Positions 11,891 through 21,321 are shown, numbered from the stretch's first letter. The stretch is DNA of 64,000 nt from Comamonas terrigena NBRC 13299 (GCF_006740045.1 NZ_AP019749.1:2561001-2625000), one strand, 5' to 3'. Translations and numbers: made by a program. Notes: generated by a model from the sequence alone, not told the origin.

Positions 11891-13117
11891 ATGCCGTCCT
11901 CCTCTCCCAGCCGGCGCCAGTGGCTGCAGGCGGTGGGCCTCACCGGCTTGGGCGGCCTGGCCGGCCTGAACGGGTTGGCACCGCTGTCCGCCTGGGCAGG
12001 CTCCGCCACAGCCACTGCCCAGTCTGGACCGGTCGGCCCGCAGCGCCTGGCCGCCGCCTGGATGCAAGGCCACGATCTGTTTGCCGGCATTGTGCAGCTC
12101 ACGCTGGATGGTGCGCCGCTGCAGGTGCTGCAGTCCGAACGCATTCCCACCCGCGCCCATGGCATGACGGTGGAAGCCGATGGCGCCGTGGTCTTCACCA
12201 GCCGCCGCCCCGGTGACTGGCTGCTGCGCCTGCGCGCAGGAACGGCGCCGCAATGGGGCTGGATAGAACCGGACCGCGCCTTCACCGGCCACGTGATCCA
12301 CAGCCGGGATGGCCGCCAGCTCTACACCACAGAAACCGATCTGGAAACCGGCCAGGGCCTGATCGGCGTGCGCGATGCCGCATCGCTGGAAAAAACCGCC
12401 GAATGGCCCACCCACGGCATGGACCCGCACCAGCTGCTGCTGGATGCCGACGGCAGCCTGGTCGTCGCCAACGGCGGCATTCCCAGCCAGATCGAGACCG
12501 GCCGGCGCAAGCTGCAGCTCACGCAGATGGACTCCTCCATCGTGCGCCTGCAGCCTGCCGCCCAGGGCGCGCTGGACGGCCAGTGGCGCCTGACCGACAC
12601 CCGGCTGAGCCTGCGCCACCTGTGCTGGGGCCCGCAAGTGGCCTGGCAACCCGCACGCCGCTGGCTGGGGATTGCGCTGCAGGCCGAGCACGACGACCCC
12701 AGCACCCGCGCCCAGGCACCGGTGCTGGCCCTGTTCGATGGCCAGCAGCTGCAGGTGCAGCCCTTGCCTGCCGGCACGGCGCTGGCCGGCTACGGCGGCG
12801 ACATCGGCTGCGACGGCCAGCACTTTGCCGTCAGTTGCCCGCGTGCCGACCAGCTCACCTGGTGGCAGCCCCCGGCACGCGCCGGCGAACCCGTGCAATG
12901 GCACGGCAGCCGCCCGCTGCAAGGCGTGTACCCGGTGGCCAACCACAGCGTGTCCCCGCTGCTGCCCGCACCGTCCCCCGCCGGGCTGTGGACGGCGGGT
13001 GAAGCCGCCGCCACGCGCCTGGCGGATGCAGCCAGCCCCCAGCCTGCCCCCGCCCTGGGCACCACCCACGGCCGTGTGATGGACAACCACTGGATTCCGC
13101 TGCCGGCTACGGCGTAA
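11891..13117 (+). CDS. DUF1513 family exported protein (Tat-type signal)
   Basis: A 408-residue protein of the DUF1513 family, predicted beta-propeller-like. The N-terminus SRRQWLQAVGLTGLGGLAG looks like a twin-arginine signal, so it is probably folded before export to the periplasm. Family features include RAHGMTVEADG and TGHVIHSRDGRQLYTTE, a propeller-like repeat, and HGMDPHQL. It ends the imelysin operon and is followed by a strong terminator. Its biochemical job is unknown; its constant company with imelysins and DUF1111 proteins implies iron handling. Confidence 0.86.
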   Translation: MPSSSPSRRQWLQAVGLTGLGGLAGLNGLAPLSAWAGSATATAQSGPVGPQRLAAAWMQGHDLFAGIVQLTLDGAPLQVLQSERIPTRAHGMTVEADGAVVFTSRRPGDWLLRLRAGTAPQWGWIEPDRAFTGHVIHSRDGRQLYTTETDLETGQGLIGVRDAASLEKTAEWPTHGMDPHQLLLDADGSLVVANGGIPSQIETGRRKLQLTQMDSSIVRLQPAAQGALDGQWRLTDTRLSLRHLCWGPQVAWQPARRWLGIALQAEHDDPSTRAQAPVLALFDGQQLQVQPLPAGTALAGYGGDIGCDGQHFAVSCPRADQLTWWQPPARAGEPVQWHGSRPLQGVYPVANHSVSPLLPAPSPAGLWTAGEAAATRLADAASPQPAPALGTTHGRVMDNHWIPLPATA

Positions 13118-13199
13118 AGCCAGTGCAGCGCCACCAGCGGTTGCACTGCACCCACGTTCAGTTTGCAGCTTGCGCCACACAAGCGCACCACCCCAAAAC

Positions 13200-13231
13200 A
13201 AAAGCCGGATCCCGCAAGGCATCCGGCTTTT
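13200..13231 (+). terminator. Rho-independent terminator of the imelysin operon
   Basis: An 11-bp stem (13200-13210 with 13221-13231) of AAAAGCCGGAT and its complement around a 10-bp loop. The A/T arms make it work in either direction, so it can also stop minus-strand transcripts coming from the acireductone dioxygenase gene. Confidence 0.88.
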
Positions 13232-13260
13232 GATTGTGGGGGTTGTGTACGCCCCGGTTC

Positions 13261-13362
13261 CTACAGCAGCTTGAGCCACTCCACCAGCGCATCCATCTCC
13301 GCCGCATTCAGCTGCAAAGCCTGGTGCCTGCGTACCGTGCTGAGCACATACTTCAAGCCGTA
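13261..13362 (-). pseudogene. In-frame coding-like tail after the acireductone dioxygenase stop codon
   Basis: Directly after the TGA that ends the dioxygenase gene, the same frame reads on for 33 codons to a TAG at 13263-13261, ending LNAAEMDALVEWLKLL. The composition is protein-like (amphipathic helix) and resembles the last helix of small c-type cytochromes, but I cannot identify it. It may be the surviving 3' end of a deleted neighbour gene. A normal dioxygenase already ends at the TGA. Confidence 0.35.
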
Positions 13363-13911
13363 TCAGGCGTCCACGGCCATCGGCCCGGCTTCGCGTGCGG
13401 TGTACTGCGCCACCCAGCCTGCGCTGTCGGTAAACAGACGCAGCGCCTTGATACGGCGTTCCGCCGTCAGCGTGAAGCGGTGCTCTGCCCCGGCGGGCAC
13501 ACGCAGATAGTCGCCCGGCCCCACCCGTACGGTGTGTTCGCGCCCCTGGGCATCAAAGAAGCCGAACAGCCCGGCGCCATCCACGATGTAGCGCACCTCG
13601 TCGTCGGCATGGGTGTGCGGGCGGTCAAACCGCGCCAAGGTCTCCTCCAGGCCCGGCGTGTCCGGGTGCAGCACCACCAGGTCCATGCTCTGGTAGCCGT
13701 GGGCAATGCACACATCGATCAGCCCGGCGCCCAGCGCCTGCACCACCGTGGCCTTAGCGCCGTCATCCAGCGCCGGCTGGGCCAGCAAGGCCGCCAGACC
13801 GGGCTCGGGCTGCAACGGCCGGTGCTGCCAGTCCACCCCCAGGTCGGTAACGGCGCTGCGCAGCACAGCGGAGGCAGTCAGCCCTGCGGCAATGTTCGAT
13901 GGTTCTTGCAT
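13363..13911 (-). CDS. mtnD: Acireductone dioxygenase (ARD)
   Basis: ARD is a cupin enzyme of methionine salvage that cleaves acireductone, giving the 2-oxo acid precursor of methionine with Fe(II). The metal ligands are all visible: His99, His101 and Glu105 in [13 protein letters not shown], and His144 in [10 protein letters not shown]. At 182 residues it matches the family. No other salvage genes (mtnA, mtnB, mtnC) are in the window. Its position beside metNI suggests a sulphur or methionine theme, but a terminator separates the two units. Confidence 0.93.
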   Translation of the reverse strand: MQEPSNIAAGLTASAVLRSAVTDLGVDWQHRPLQPEPGLAALLAQPALDDGAKATVVQALGAGLIDVCIAHGYQSMDLVVLHPDTPGLEETLARFDRPHTHADDEVRYIVDGAGLFGFFDAQGREHTVRVGPGDYLRVPAGAEHRFTLTAERRIKALRLFTDSAGWVAQYTAREAGPMAVDA

Positions 13912-14071
13912 GGCTTGTTCTCTTTTTTAAACAATGGTCCAGCATGCCGCGCCGGGGCCGCGCGGCGCTTGATGTGGCACAAGCTGTGCCGCGCCCGCCT
14001 GCTGGCACCCTGGCGCTGGATGGCGATCGCCACCAGCCGGTGCACCGGCACAGACCGCATCAACGACCAAG

Positions 14072-14105
14072 AAAAAAGCCGCAGCGGCACGGTGCAGCTG
14101 CGGCT
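14072..14105 (-). terminator. Rho-independent terminator of the metNI operon
   Basis: Read on the minus strand, AGCCGCAGC and GCTGCGGCT form a 9-bp stem around an 11-base loop, followed by a run of six T (14077-14072). It lies 44 bp after the metI stop. Confidence 0.9.
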
Positions 14106-14148
14106 TGTGTGCATGACAGGCCCGCTCACGCGCCCGCCCTGTGCCAGA

Positions 14149-14814
14149 TCACTTGTGGCTGATACGGCGCACCACCCAGTCACCCAGGCTCTGGATGGCT
14201 TGCACAAAGAAGATCAGGATGACCACCACCGCCAGCATGATGTCCGGCAGGAAACGCTGGTAACCATAACGGATACCCAGGTCACCCAGGCCGCCGCCGC
14301 CAATGGCGCCCGCCATGGCGGAGTAGCCGGTCAGCGACACAAAGCTGATGGTCAGGCCGGCCACGATGCCGGGCATGGCTTCGGGCAGCAGCACCTTCCA
14401 GACGATCTGGCTGGTCGACGCACCCATGGACTGGGCCGCTTCCACCAGGCCGCCATCCACTTCACGCAGCGCGGTTTCCACCAGACGGGCAATGAACGGG
14501 GCCGCCGCAATCGTCAACGGCACCACGGCCGCCCAGGTCCCGATGGACGAACCGGTGATGAAACGGGTGAACGGGATGATGGCCACCAGCAAAATAATGA
14601 ACGGCGTGGAACGCACGGCATTCACAATCCAGCCCACGGTGCTGTTGAGCGCCGTGTTCTGCAGCACGCCGCCCTTGTCGGTCAGGCGCAGGAACACGCC
14701 CAGCGGAATCCCGATCAGGCCACCCAGAATCCCCGAGATGCCGACCATGATCAGCGTCTCCCACAGCGAGTCGATGAACAACTCGATCATCATTTCCGAA
14801 AAGTTCTCGAACAT
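14149..14814 (-). CDS. metI: D-methionine ABC transporter permease MetI
   Basis: MetI is the inner-membrane subunit of the MetNIQ importer for D- and L-methionine. The 221 residues contain five hydrophobic helices and the cytoplasmic coupling loop EAAQSMGASTSQIVWKVLLPEA (seen at roughly residues 127-148), then the typical SAMAGAIGGGGLGDLGIRYG. It begins three bases after the metN stop. No metQ binding-protein gene is adjacent, which is unusual since metNIQ generally stay together. Confidence 0.95.
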   Translation of the reverse strand: MFENFSEMMIELFIDSLWETLIMVGISGILGGLIGIPLGVFLRLTDKGGVLQNTALNSTVGWIVNAVRSTPFIILLVAIIPFTRFITGSSIGTWAAVVPLTIAAAPFIARLVETALREVDGGLVEAAQSMGASTSQIVWKVLLPEAMPGIVAGLTISFVSLTGYSAMAGAIGGGGLGDLGIRYGYQRFLPDIMLAVVVILIFFVQAIQSLGDWVVRRISHK

Positions 14815-14817
14815 CGC

Positions 14818-15876
14818 TTACCCCTTCACCGGCGCCGCCACGGGCACCACCTGCACCACCACACCGCTGCTGCGCAGGTGGCTGATGGCCGATTCAATCT
14901 TCACCGCCTCGCCGCTGGCATACACCGCCAGCGAACCAAAGGTCTGCTCCTGGATTTCGTCGATCTGGCCGTGCAGGATCGACAGATCCAGCCCCAGCGT
15001 GCGAATCAGGTGCGACAGAATGGGTTCATACGCGCTCTCGCCCGCATACGACAGGCGCAGCAACTGGCCGCTGGTGCCCGCCGTCAGACGCGCCGACAGG
15101 GCCTGCACGCGCTGCATCACGCTGGCAGGCAGCTCCTGGGGAACGATCTCGTCGATCAGGCTCTTGGTAATGGCCTGCTGCGGCTGGGTGAACACATCGA
15201 TCACCGAACCCAGCTCGGCAATCCGGCCAGCGTCGATCACCGCCACGCGGTCGGCAATCTGCTTGATCACCTGCATCTGGTGGGTAATCAGCACTACCGT
15301 CACCCCCAGCTCGCGGTTTACCTTGCGCAGCAGATCCAGAATGGAACGGGTGGTTTCCGGGTCCAGCGCGCTGGTGGCTTCATCCGACAGCAGCACCTTG
15401 GGGTTGGACGCCAGTGCGCGCGCAATGCCCACGCGCTGCTTCTGCCCACCCGAGATTTGCGCCGGGTAACGGTCGGCCAGGTGGTCCAGGCCCACCAGCT
15501 TCAGCAGCGGATCGATGCGCTTCTGGATCTCGGCCTTGGACATGCCGGCCAGCTCCAGCGGCAGCGCGGCGTTGTCATACACAGTGCGCGAAGACAGCAG
15601 ATTGAAATGCTGGAACACCATGCCGATCTCGCGGCGGGCTTCACGCAACTGGGAGTCGCTGAGCTTCAGCAGATCGCGGCCGCCCACGATCATCTGGCCG
15701 CTGGTGGGACGGTTGAGCAAATTGATGCAGCGCACCAGCGAGCTTTTGCCGGCGCCGCTGCGGCCGATGATGCCGAAGATCTCGCCCTGCTCGATGTGCA
15801 GGTTGATGTGTTGGAGGGCTTCGACCGGCCCCTTGGGGCCTTGGTAGGTCAGGGACAGATCCCGAATGTCGATCAT
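14818..15876 (-). CDS. metN: D-methionine ABC transporter ATP-binding protein MetN
   Basis: MetN is the ATPase of the methionine importer. Residues include Walker [10 protein letters not shown] near 39, the signature [14 protein letters not shown] near 142, and Walker [13 protein letters not shown]. The C-terminal 100 residues are the NIL regulatory domain that binds methionine and closes the transporter (trans-inhibition), ending [13 protein letters not shown]. At 352 residues it is of normal size. It is the first gene of the unit; its upstream region holds two direct repeats that may be regulatory. Confidence 0.96.
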   Translation of the reverse strand: MIDIRDLSLTYQGPKGPVEALQHINLHIEQGEIFGIIGRSGAGKSSLVRCINLLNRPTSGQMIVGGRDLLKLSDSQLREARREIGMVFQHFNLLSSRTVYDNAALPLELAGMSKAEIQKRIDPLLKLVGLDHLADRYPAQISGGQKQRVGIARALASNPKVLLSDEATSALDPETTRSILDLLRKVNRELGVTVVLITHQMQVIKQIADRVAVIDAGRIAELGSVIDVFTQPQQAITKSLIDEIVPQELPASVMQRVQALSARLTAGTSGQLLRLSYAGESAYEPILSHLIRTLGLDLSILHGQIDEIQEQTFGSLAVYASGEAVKIESAISHLRSSGVVVQVVPVAAPVKG

Positions 15877-16287
15877 GGAGTCAGCCAGGCGGCCGCAGGC
15901 ACATCCGCACGCGCTTGCAGCACAGGGTTCAAGAAGGAAGTAGCGAAATGTAGCGCTCCGTTATAAGAACGCCAACTATCGAAAAATCAAGTAATAAGAC
16001 ATAACCGTTATAAGAGCATGTCTCGTGCAAACCCCTAATGATGCCCGAATTGCCAGCCTGTTACCGAAGGTGAACGCAAAACCTTGAGCGGGATGCAGTG
16101 TCGCCCCCGGCGTGCACCACGGCACCACGCACAGGCACCAGTACGGGATTAGCCCATGCAGTTGCCCTCGCCTGCTCTGCTGGCGCGCTCTGCCTGAAAG
16201 CGCCTGCAGGCACATTACAGGTAAAGCGCAACAGCAGCGTGACTAAAGGAGCTGATCACCCGAAGCGGACCACGGCCAGGTACTGCT
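15877..16287. promoter_or_regulatory. Long upstream region of metN with paired CCGTTATAAGA repeats
   Basis: This 411-bp stretch has no convincing gene. Near metN it is AT-rich, and the 11-mer CCGTTATAAGA occurs at 15958-15968 and again at 16005-16015, 47 bp apart (about 4.5 helical turns), which looks like a pair of binding sites or a remnant duplication. I see no SAM riboswitch. The rest, up to 16287, is featureless; a 79-codon minus-strand reading frame there looks non-coding. Confidence 0.45.
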
Positions 16288-16500
16288 TCACTGCGGCTGC
16301 ACGCCGTAGCGTTGCATGGCGCCGGCGATCTGGCCTGCTTCTGTGGTGGTGGCCGGAAACAGGCGGTAGCTGGGGGCGATGATGGGGTGCACCGCATCCA
16401 CGTCCGTCAGCAGCACGGCATGCAGCGGAAAACGCGGTCCTAGCAGCGGGTACAAGGGCGCAGCCCAGCGTTCAAAGTCTGCATCCTGCGGGTACAGCAC
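16288..16500 (-). pseudogene. Gene fragment or short GTG-start ORF of unknown family
   Basis: From a GTG at 16500 the frame encodes 70 residues (LYPQDADFERWAAPLYPLLG, then a segment with PLHAVLLTDVDAVHPIIAP and a tail GAMQRYGVQPQ). The sequence looks like real protein, but it has no good ribosome site, an in-frame stop lies just upstream at about 16518, and the region beyond is repeat-rich. I read it as the 3' end of a decayed gene. I do not recognise the family. Confidence 0.35.
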
Positions 16501-16584
16501 GCGGCACCCGCCTTGGAGCTAGAAGCCCTTTTGCGCAAAGAAGACCCAGTCTGCGCAGAGGGGGCTGAGCGGGCGCGTCTAGAA

Positions 16585-16612
16585 GGTCGAGGGTCGAGGG
16601 TCGAGGGTCGAG
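16585..16612. repeat. Four perfect copies of a 7-bp repeat (GGTCGAG)
   Basis: Units start at 16585, 16592, 16599 and 16606. Not in a gene; seven-base units would shift any reading frame when the copy number changes. A GCGTCGT/ACGACGC hairpin (16621-16639) lies just beyond it. Confidence 0.9.
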
Positions 16613-16731
16613 AGTGAACGGCGTCGTTATCGACGACGCTGCCAGCCGCCGCCTTGCAGTAGCGTGGCCACTACGTGGTGCGCGGTCATCGGGGGCCAGC
16701 GCTGCCTGTGCAGCTTCAGGCGACTGAGCGC

Positions 16732-17427
16732 CTACCACTTGCCCTTGGCCGGCCGGTTGGCGCGCACCGCAGTGGACAACAGTTGCACCATGAAATCGCG
16801 GTCGGAGCGGCGGGCAAAGTCCACCGCCGTCTGGCCTTGCTGGTTGCGCAGGCTCACATCGGCGCCCTCTTCCAACAGCAGCTTGACCATGGCCTCGCTG
16901 GAATACTGGGCCGCCAGCATCAGCGGTGTGCTGCCATTGGGCGAGGCGGCGTCGATGTAGGCGCTGTGCTCCAGCAGGTAGCTGGCAATGGCCACGCTGT
17001 GCTCCAGCCCGGCCGATGCCGCGTAGTGCAGCGGGGCCCAGCCTTCGCGGTTGATGTCGGCGCCGCGCTCTACCAGCTTCTGCACCAGTTCCAGATTGCC
17101 CTTGATGGCGGCCATCATCAGCGGGGTTTCGCCCTGGCGGTTGGCCAGGTTCAGATCGATGCCCGGGGCCAGCAGCAGGGTGTCCACCACGCGCCAGGAT
17201 TCCTGGCGCATGGCCAGGGTCAGGCCGGTGCGCCCACGCTCGTCCGGGGTGTTGGGGTTGAAGCCGCGCAGCAGCCAGGTCATCACATCGCGGTACTGGT
17301 CGCGCACGACGGCGGTGAAGAATTCGCTGGTTGCATCGGCCCGTGCCGGCAGCATGGGCAGCGCCACCAGCACGCCCCCCGCCAGCCGGGCTGCCATGCG
17401 CTGCAGCGCCTGGCGGCGGCGCATCAT
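16732..17427 (-). CDS. Exported ankyrin-repeat protein
   Basis: A 231-residue protein with a Sec signal (VLVALPMLPARADATSEF, cleavage near residue 31) followed by about five ankyrin repeats; the clearest are GRTGLTLAMRQESWRVVDTLL, GETPLMMAAIKGNLELVQKLV, WAPLHYAASAGLEH and GSTPLMLAAQYSSEAMVKLLL, each given here in part. Ankyrin repeats bind proteins; the partner is unknown. The start overlaps the tatD stop by four bases (ATGA), so the two are co-translated. This ankyrin-after-tatD arrangement is common in Comamonadaceae as I recall it. Confidence 0.88.
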   Translation of the reverse strand: MMRRRQALQRMAARLAGGVLVALPMLPARADATSEFFTAVVRDQYRDVMTWLLRGFNPNTPDERGRTGLTLAMRQESWRVVDTLLLAPGIDLNLANRQGETPLMMAAIKGNLELVQKLVERGADINREGWAPLHYAASAGLEHSVAIASYLLEHSAYIDAASPNGSTPLMLAAQYSSEAMVKLLLEEGADVSLRNQQGQTAVDFARRSDRDFMVQLLSTAVRANRPAKGKW

Positions 17428-18230
17428 GCCACCACGCCGGCGAACAGCCGGTCAAAGTTGGCGCTGGTGATCCGCCCCACCTCTTCGGCACTGATGCCGC
17501 GCAACTGTGCCACCTGCTGCGCCACATAGGGCACATAGGACGGGTTGTTGGTCTTGCCCCGGTATGGCACGGGGGCCAGATAAGGACTGTCGGTTTCGAT
17601 CAGCATGCGGTCAATGGGGATGTAGGCGGCGACATCGCGCAGATCCTGCGCGTTCTTGAACGTGAGAATGCCAGAGAACGAGATGTAATAGCCAATATCC
17701 AGCGCGGCCTTGGCGACTTCCATGGTTTCGGTGAAGCAGTGGAACACGCCGCCGGCCTGCCGGGCCGAACCATCTTCCCCCTCTTCCTTCAGGATGGCCA
17801 GGGTGTCCGCAGACGAGGCACGGGTGTGGATGACCAGCGGCTTGCGGCAGGCCTGGGCGGCGCGGATGTGGGTGCGAAAGCGCTCGCGCTGCCATTCCAG
17901 ATCGGCAATCGTGCGGCCGCCCTTGCGGTCTTCCATGCCGTAGTAGTCCAGCCCGGTTTCCCCGATGCCCACCACACGGGGCAGCGCCGCGCGCTCCAGC
18001 AGATCCTGCACGCTGGGCTCGGTCATGTCCTCGGTGTCCGGGTGCACGCCCACGGTGCACCACAGGTTGTCATGCCCCAGGGCCAGGGCATGCACGTCGG
18101 GGAATTCTTCCATGGTGCAGGAAATGCACAGCGCCCGCGTGACCTGGGCCTGCTGCATGGCGGTCAGAATCTCGGGCAGCTTGGCTTGCAGGTCGGGAAA
18201 GCTCAGGTGGCAGTGCGAATCGGTAAACAT
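17424..18230 (-). CDS. TatD family metal-dependent hydrolase (DNase)
   Basis: TatD/YcfH-type hydrolases are TIM-barrel, two-metal enzymes with 3'-5' exonuclease activity. Metal ligands lie in FTDSHCHLSF at the N-terminus, in GETGLDYY and in VIHTRAS, with ETDSPYLAP near the C-terminus, all canonical. At 268 residues it is full length. It follows holB after a 305-bp gap; in many betaproteobacteria a pilZ gene fills that position. Confidence 0.93.
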   Translation of the reverse strand: MFTDSHCHLSFPDLQAKLPEILTAMQQAQVTRALCISCTMEEFPDVHALALGHDNLWCTVGVHPDTEDMTEPSVQDLLERAALPRVVGIGETGLDYYGMEDRKGGRTIADLEWQRERFRTHIRAAQACRKPLVIHTRASSADTLAILKEEGEDGSARQAGGVFHCFTETMEVAKAALDIGYYISFSGILTFKNAQDLRDVAAYIPIDRMLIETDSPYLAPVPYRGKTNNPSYVPYVAQQVAQLRGISAEEVGRITSANFDRLFAGVVA

Positions 18231-18535
18231 GGGGTTCCAACAGAAAGCAGGCCCGGGGCGGCAGCCACGGGCAAATCGCTATTTTCCACCGAGATGCGGT
18301 ATGCCTGCAGGCGCGCCGCAGGCCGCCCCTTGCAACAACTCGGCAGGCATCGCCCTTGTGCCCCTGCCCTGCCGCCCTCGCTCAGGTGCACGCGGTGCGT
18401 CACGGCATAGCCCCGTGGTGACTCCGGGCGCCCGGGGTTGGCGGACAGCCCCAAGCACAAGCTCGAGCACAGCCCAGACACCACCCCGCAATCGGCCCGG
18501 TCAGCCCCCAGGGCACCAGCGGTCCGCTACAGGGC
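18231..18535. other. 305-bp gap between holB and tatD with no gene seen
   Basis: I read all frames and found nothing resembling a PilZ domain, which is often encoded here. A 93-codon minus-strand frame (18484-18203) runs into tatD out of frame and has a composition unlike protein. The promoter of tatD may lie here, around the TTTTCC-rich stretch near 18285. Confidence 0.6.
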
Positions 18536-19573
18536 TCAGTGCCGCGCCTGCAGCACGCTGCGGGCCTGGGCTACCAGCGCTTCCAGCATCAGGCCGGCAT
18601 TGAAGGGGTGTTCGGCCGTGCGCGCCTCCTGCGCCAGCGACTTGGCCCAGCGCGCCAGCACCATCTGCGACGGCGCCTTGGGCAGGTCCTGCGGCTGGAA
18701 ATAGCGCGGCTGCGCACCGCTGGCCACGCTCATCAGGTCGTGGCACAGCTTCTGCAGGCTTTCCACCACCACGGGCGGCGGCATATCGGCCAGGGCCGTC
18801 ACATCCCCGGCGGCCACGGCCTTGGGCAGGCGGGCCCAGGCCGCCACGTCGCGCCCGCTGCGCGACAGGGCCAGCGCATCTTCCGGCCGCCCGCCGGCGG
18901 CACGCAGCCAGGCACGGGCCGCATCCTCGGCCAGGCCCTGCTGTTGCAGCCAGGTCAGCATCTGGTCCTCCTGCGGCCAGCGCATGGTGTGCGACAGGCA
19001 GCGGCTGCGGATGGTGGGCAGCAACTGGTGCACCGCCTCGGTGGCCAGCACAAAGCGCACGTCACCGGGCGGCTCCTCCAGCGTCTTCAGCAGCGCATTG
19101 GCGGTGATGGCATTCATCCGTTCGGCCGGGTAGACCAGCACGGCCTTGCCTTTGCCGCGCGCACTGGTGCGCTGGCAGAACTCCACCGCATCGCGCATGG
19201 CATCCACACGGATGTCCTTGCTGGGCTTGCGCTTCTTGTCGTCGATCTCGGCCTGGGCCTTTTCCGGCAACGGCCAGCCCAAGGCCAGCATGGCGGTCTC
19301 GGGCATCAGCACGCACAGGTCGGCGTGGGTGTGCACGTCAATGGCATGGCAGCTGCCGCAGTGGCCGCAGGCGCCCTGCTCTCCAGGCTGGTCGCACAGC
19401 CAGGCCCGCACCAGGGACATACCCAGCGGGAACTGCCCCAGGCCCGAAGGCCCTTGCAGCAGCCAGGCATGGCCGCGCTGGGCCAGCAGCTCATTGCGCT
19501 GGCTGGCCAGCCAGGGGGCCAGCTGCATGCCGTCCTGCACCACAGGGGTTTCTGCACTCATGCCAACGCTCAT
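18536..19573 (-). CDS. holB: DNA polymerase III subunit delta prime
   Basis: HolB is a clamp-loader subunit that helps place the beta clamp on DNA. The protein has the degenerate P-loop [12 protein letters not shown], the zinc-binding cysteines in [11 protein letters not shown], and the typical [20 protein letters not shown] and RSRC sensor motifs. The ATG at 19573 overlaps the tmk stop (ATGA); an ATG at 19561 is an alternative. About 345 residues, normal for betaproteobacteria. Confidence 0.94.
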   Translation of the reverse strand: MSVGMSAETPVVQDGMQLAPWLASQRNELLAQRGHAWLLQGPSGLGQFPLGMSLVRAWLCDQPGEQGACGHCGSCHAIDVHTHADLCVLMPETAMLALGWPLPEKAQAEIDDKKRKPSKDIRVDAMRDAVEFCQRTSARGKGKAVLVYPAERMNAITANALLKTLEEPPGDVRFVLATEAVHQLLPTIRSRCLSHTMRWPQEDQMLTWLQQQGLAEDAARAWLRAAGGRPEDALALSRSGRDVAAWARLPKAVAAGDVTALADMPPPVVVESLQKLCHDLMSVASGAQPRYFQPQDLPKAPSQMVLARWAKSLAQEARTAEHPFNAGLMLEALVAQARSVLQARH

Positions 19574-20265
19574 GCCAGCACTCCCGGCTGCAGCCAGCCT
19601 TTGGCCTGCAGCACATCGGCCACCTGCTGCCACACGGCCTCACGGCTGGTGTTGGCGTCAATGCGGGCAAAGCGCTGCGGCGCCGCCTCCGCGCGGCGGG
19701 CGTAGCCACCGGCCACGGCGGCAAAAAATGCGCCGGGCTGGGCCTCGAACTTGTCGGGCACTCGGGCCGTGGTCAGGCGCTCGGCAGCCACGGCCGCCGG
19801 CAGGTCGAACCAGATGGTCAGGTCCGGCTGGCGGATGGCCGCTTCCGGATGCTGCGCCCCCAGGCCTTCCAGCGCCGGCACGGCCTGCACCAGTTGTTCC
19901 AGCTGACAAAGCTTGTCCCAGTCGAAGCCGCGCCCGGCACCCTGGTAGGCAAAGGTGGCGTCGGTGAAACGGTCGCTGATCACCACATCGCCCCGTGCCA
20001 GTGCCGGCTCGATCACCTGCACCAGGTGGTCGCGGCGGGCGGCAAAGGCCACCAGGGCCTCGGTCAGCGGGTCCATGGCGTCGTGCAGCAGCAGGGCGCG
20101 CAGCTTTTCGGCCAGCGGCGTGCCGCCGGGCTCGCGCGTGAGGGTGACGCAGCGGCCACTGTCGCGAAAGGCCTGGGCTGTGCGCTCGATGTGGCTGGAC
20201 TTGCCGGCCCCATCAATGCCTTCAAAGGTGAGAAAAATGCCCTGCGGGAGCTGGGACGCTGTCAT
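19570..20265 (-). CDS. tmk: Thymidylate kinase
   Basis: Tmk phosphorylates dTMP to dTDP. P-loop [11 protein letters not shown] is near residue 12, the DRX motif [17 protein letters not shown] follows in the middle, and [11 protein letters not shown] is typical. I placed the start at the ATG at 20265 ([16 protein letters not shown]), since the extra residues from the upstream GTG-type start do not resemble the family. It gives 231 residues. It overlaps holB and follows mltG by 60 bp. Confidence 0.95.
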   Translation of the reverse strand: MTASQLPQGIFLTFEGIDGAGKSSHIERTAQAFRDSGRCVTLTREPGGTPLAEKLRALLLHDAMDPLTEALVAFAARRDHLVQVIEPALARGDVVISDRFTDATFAYQGAGRGFDWDKLCQLEQLVQAVPALEGLGAQHPEAAIRQPDLTIWFDLPAAVAAERLTTARVPDKFEAQPGAFFAAVAGGYARRAEAAPQRFARIDANTSREAVWQQVADVLQAKGWLQPGVLA

Positions 20266-20325
20266 GCAAATAGCCAATCTGTGGGCGGCAGACCGCACGG
20301 GCCTGCCACCGGTTCATCGAAAAAT

Positions 20326-21321
20326 TCAGTTCCCGCCACGCTGGTAGCGGTTGACGGCGCGGTTGTGCTCATCCAGCGTGGCACTGAAGTGGCTGCTGCC
20401 GTCGCCGCGTGCCACAAAGTACAGGGCCTTGGTGGCTGCGGGCTGCACCGCCGCCATCAGCGCGGCCTTGCCGGGCATGGCAATCGGCGTGGGCGGCAGG
20501 CCGGGGCGGGTGTAGGTGTTCCACGGCGTGTCGGTGCGCAGGTCGTTGCGGCGCAGATTGCCGTCAAACTTCTCGCCCATGCCGTAGATCACGGTGGGGT
20601 CGGTCTGCAGCAGCATGCCCACGCGCAGGCGGTTCACGAACACGCCCGCAATCTGGCCCCGGTCGGCCGCGGTGCCGGTTTCCTTTTCCACAATGCTGGC
20701 CAGGATCAGCGCCTCGTCGGGCGACTTGAGCGGCAGGTCGGCCGTGCGCAGCGCCCAGACCTGGTCCAGGCGGCGGTCCATGGCATGGGCGGCACGCTTG
20801 AGCACGGCCAGCCCGCTGCTGCCCTTGGCATAGGTATAGGTATCGGGGAAGAAACGCCCTTCGGCGGCCACACCGGGCTTGCCCAGGGCGGTCATGATGT
20901 CGGCCTCACTCAGCGCGGCGGTGTCCTGCTTCAGGAATTCATCCTTGGCCATGGCGGCGCGCATCTGGCGGAAGGTCCAGCCTTCGACAAAGGTGATGGC
21001 GCGCAGGCTTTCCTCGCCGCGTGCCAGCTTCTGTAGCAGCTCGTACGGCGTGGTGCCCGCCGGGATCTCGTAGTTGCCCGCCTTGATCTTGCGGTCCTGA
21101 CCCGACAGGCGGAACCAGGCGTACAGCAGGCGGGCATCGGTCTGGATACCGCTTTTAACCACCTCGCGGGCCACGCCGCGCGGCGTGGTGCCGGGCTCGA
21201 TCTCCAGCTCCGTGGTCTGCCCGTTCATGGGCAGGGGTTGGCCCAGCCACCATGCGGCCACACCGGCGGCCATGACAGCCAGCAAAATCAGACACAGCAG
21301 CCCTTGGAGCAATCGACGCAC
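20326..21321 (-). CDS. mltG: Endolytic murein transglycosylase MltG
   Basis: MltG cleaves nascent peptidoglycan glycan strands in the periplasm and terminates their growth. The start codon is GTG at 21321 (with GAGGG nearby). A single N-terminal membrane helix (LLCLILLAVMAAGVAAWW) is followed by a LysM-like region (GTTPYELLQKLARGEES) and the YceG domain with catalytic-site sequence ILASIVEKETG and NRLRVGMLLQTDPTVIYG. The 331 residues are full length. It is the first gene of the mltG-tmk-holB unit. Confidence 0.95.
   Translation of the reverse strand: MRRLLQGLLCLILLAVMAAGVAAWWLGQPLPMNGQTTELEIEPGTTPRGVAREVVKSGIQTDARLLYAWFRLSGQDRKIKAGNYEIPAGTTPYELLQKLARGEESLRAITFVEGWTFRQMRAAMAKDEFLKQDTAALSEADIMTALGKPGVAAEGRFFPDTYTYAKGSSGLAVLKRAAHAMDRRLDQVWALRTADLPLKSPDEALILASIVEKETGTAADRGQIAGVFVNRLRVGMLLQTDPTVIYGMGEKFDGNLRRNDLRTDTPWNTYTRPGLPPTPIAMPGKAALMAAVQPAATKALYFVARGDGSSHFSATLDEHNRAVNRYQRGGN

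Noticed and set aside
13118..13199. Possible regulatory RNA between the imelysin operon and its terminator
   Set aside because: Only about 80 bp with no conserved structure seen; the terminator alone explains the region.
15976..16215. 79-codon minus-strand ORF upstream of metN
   Set aside because: Cys/Trp/Pro-rich, no start signal, overlaps the promoter repeats.
16585..16612. Short direct repeats as a possible CRISPR remnant
   Set aside because: Seven-base units without spacers are a simple tandem repeat, and no cas genes are present.
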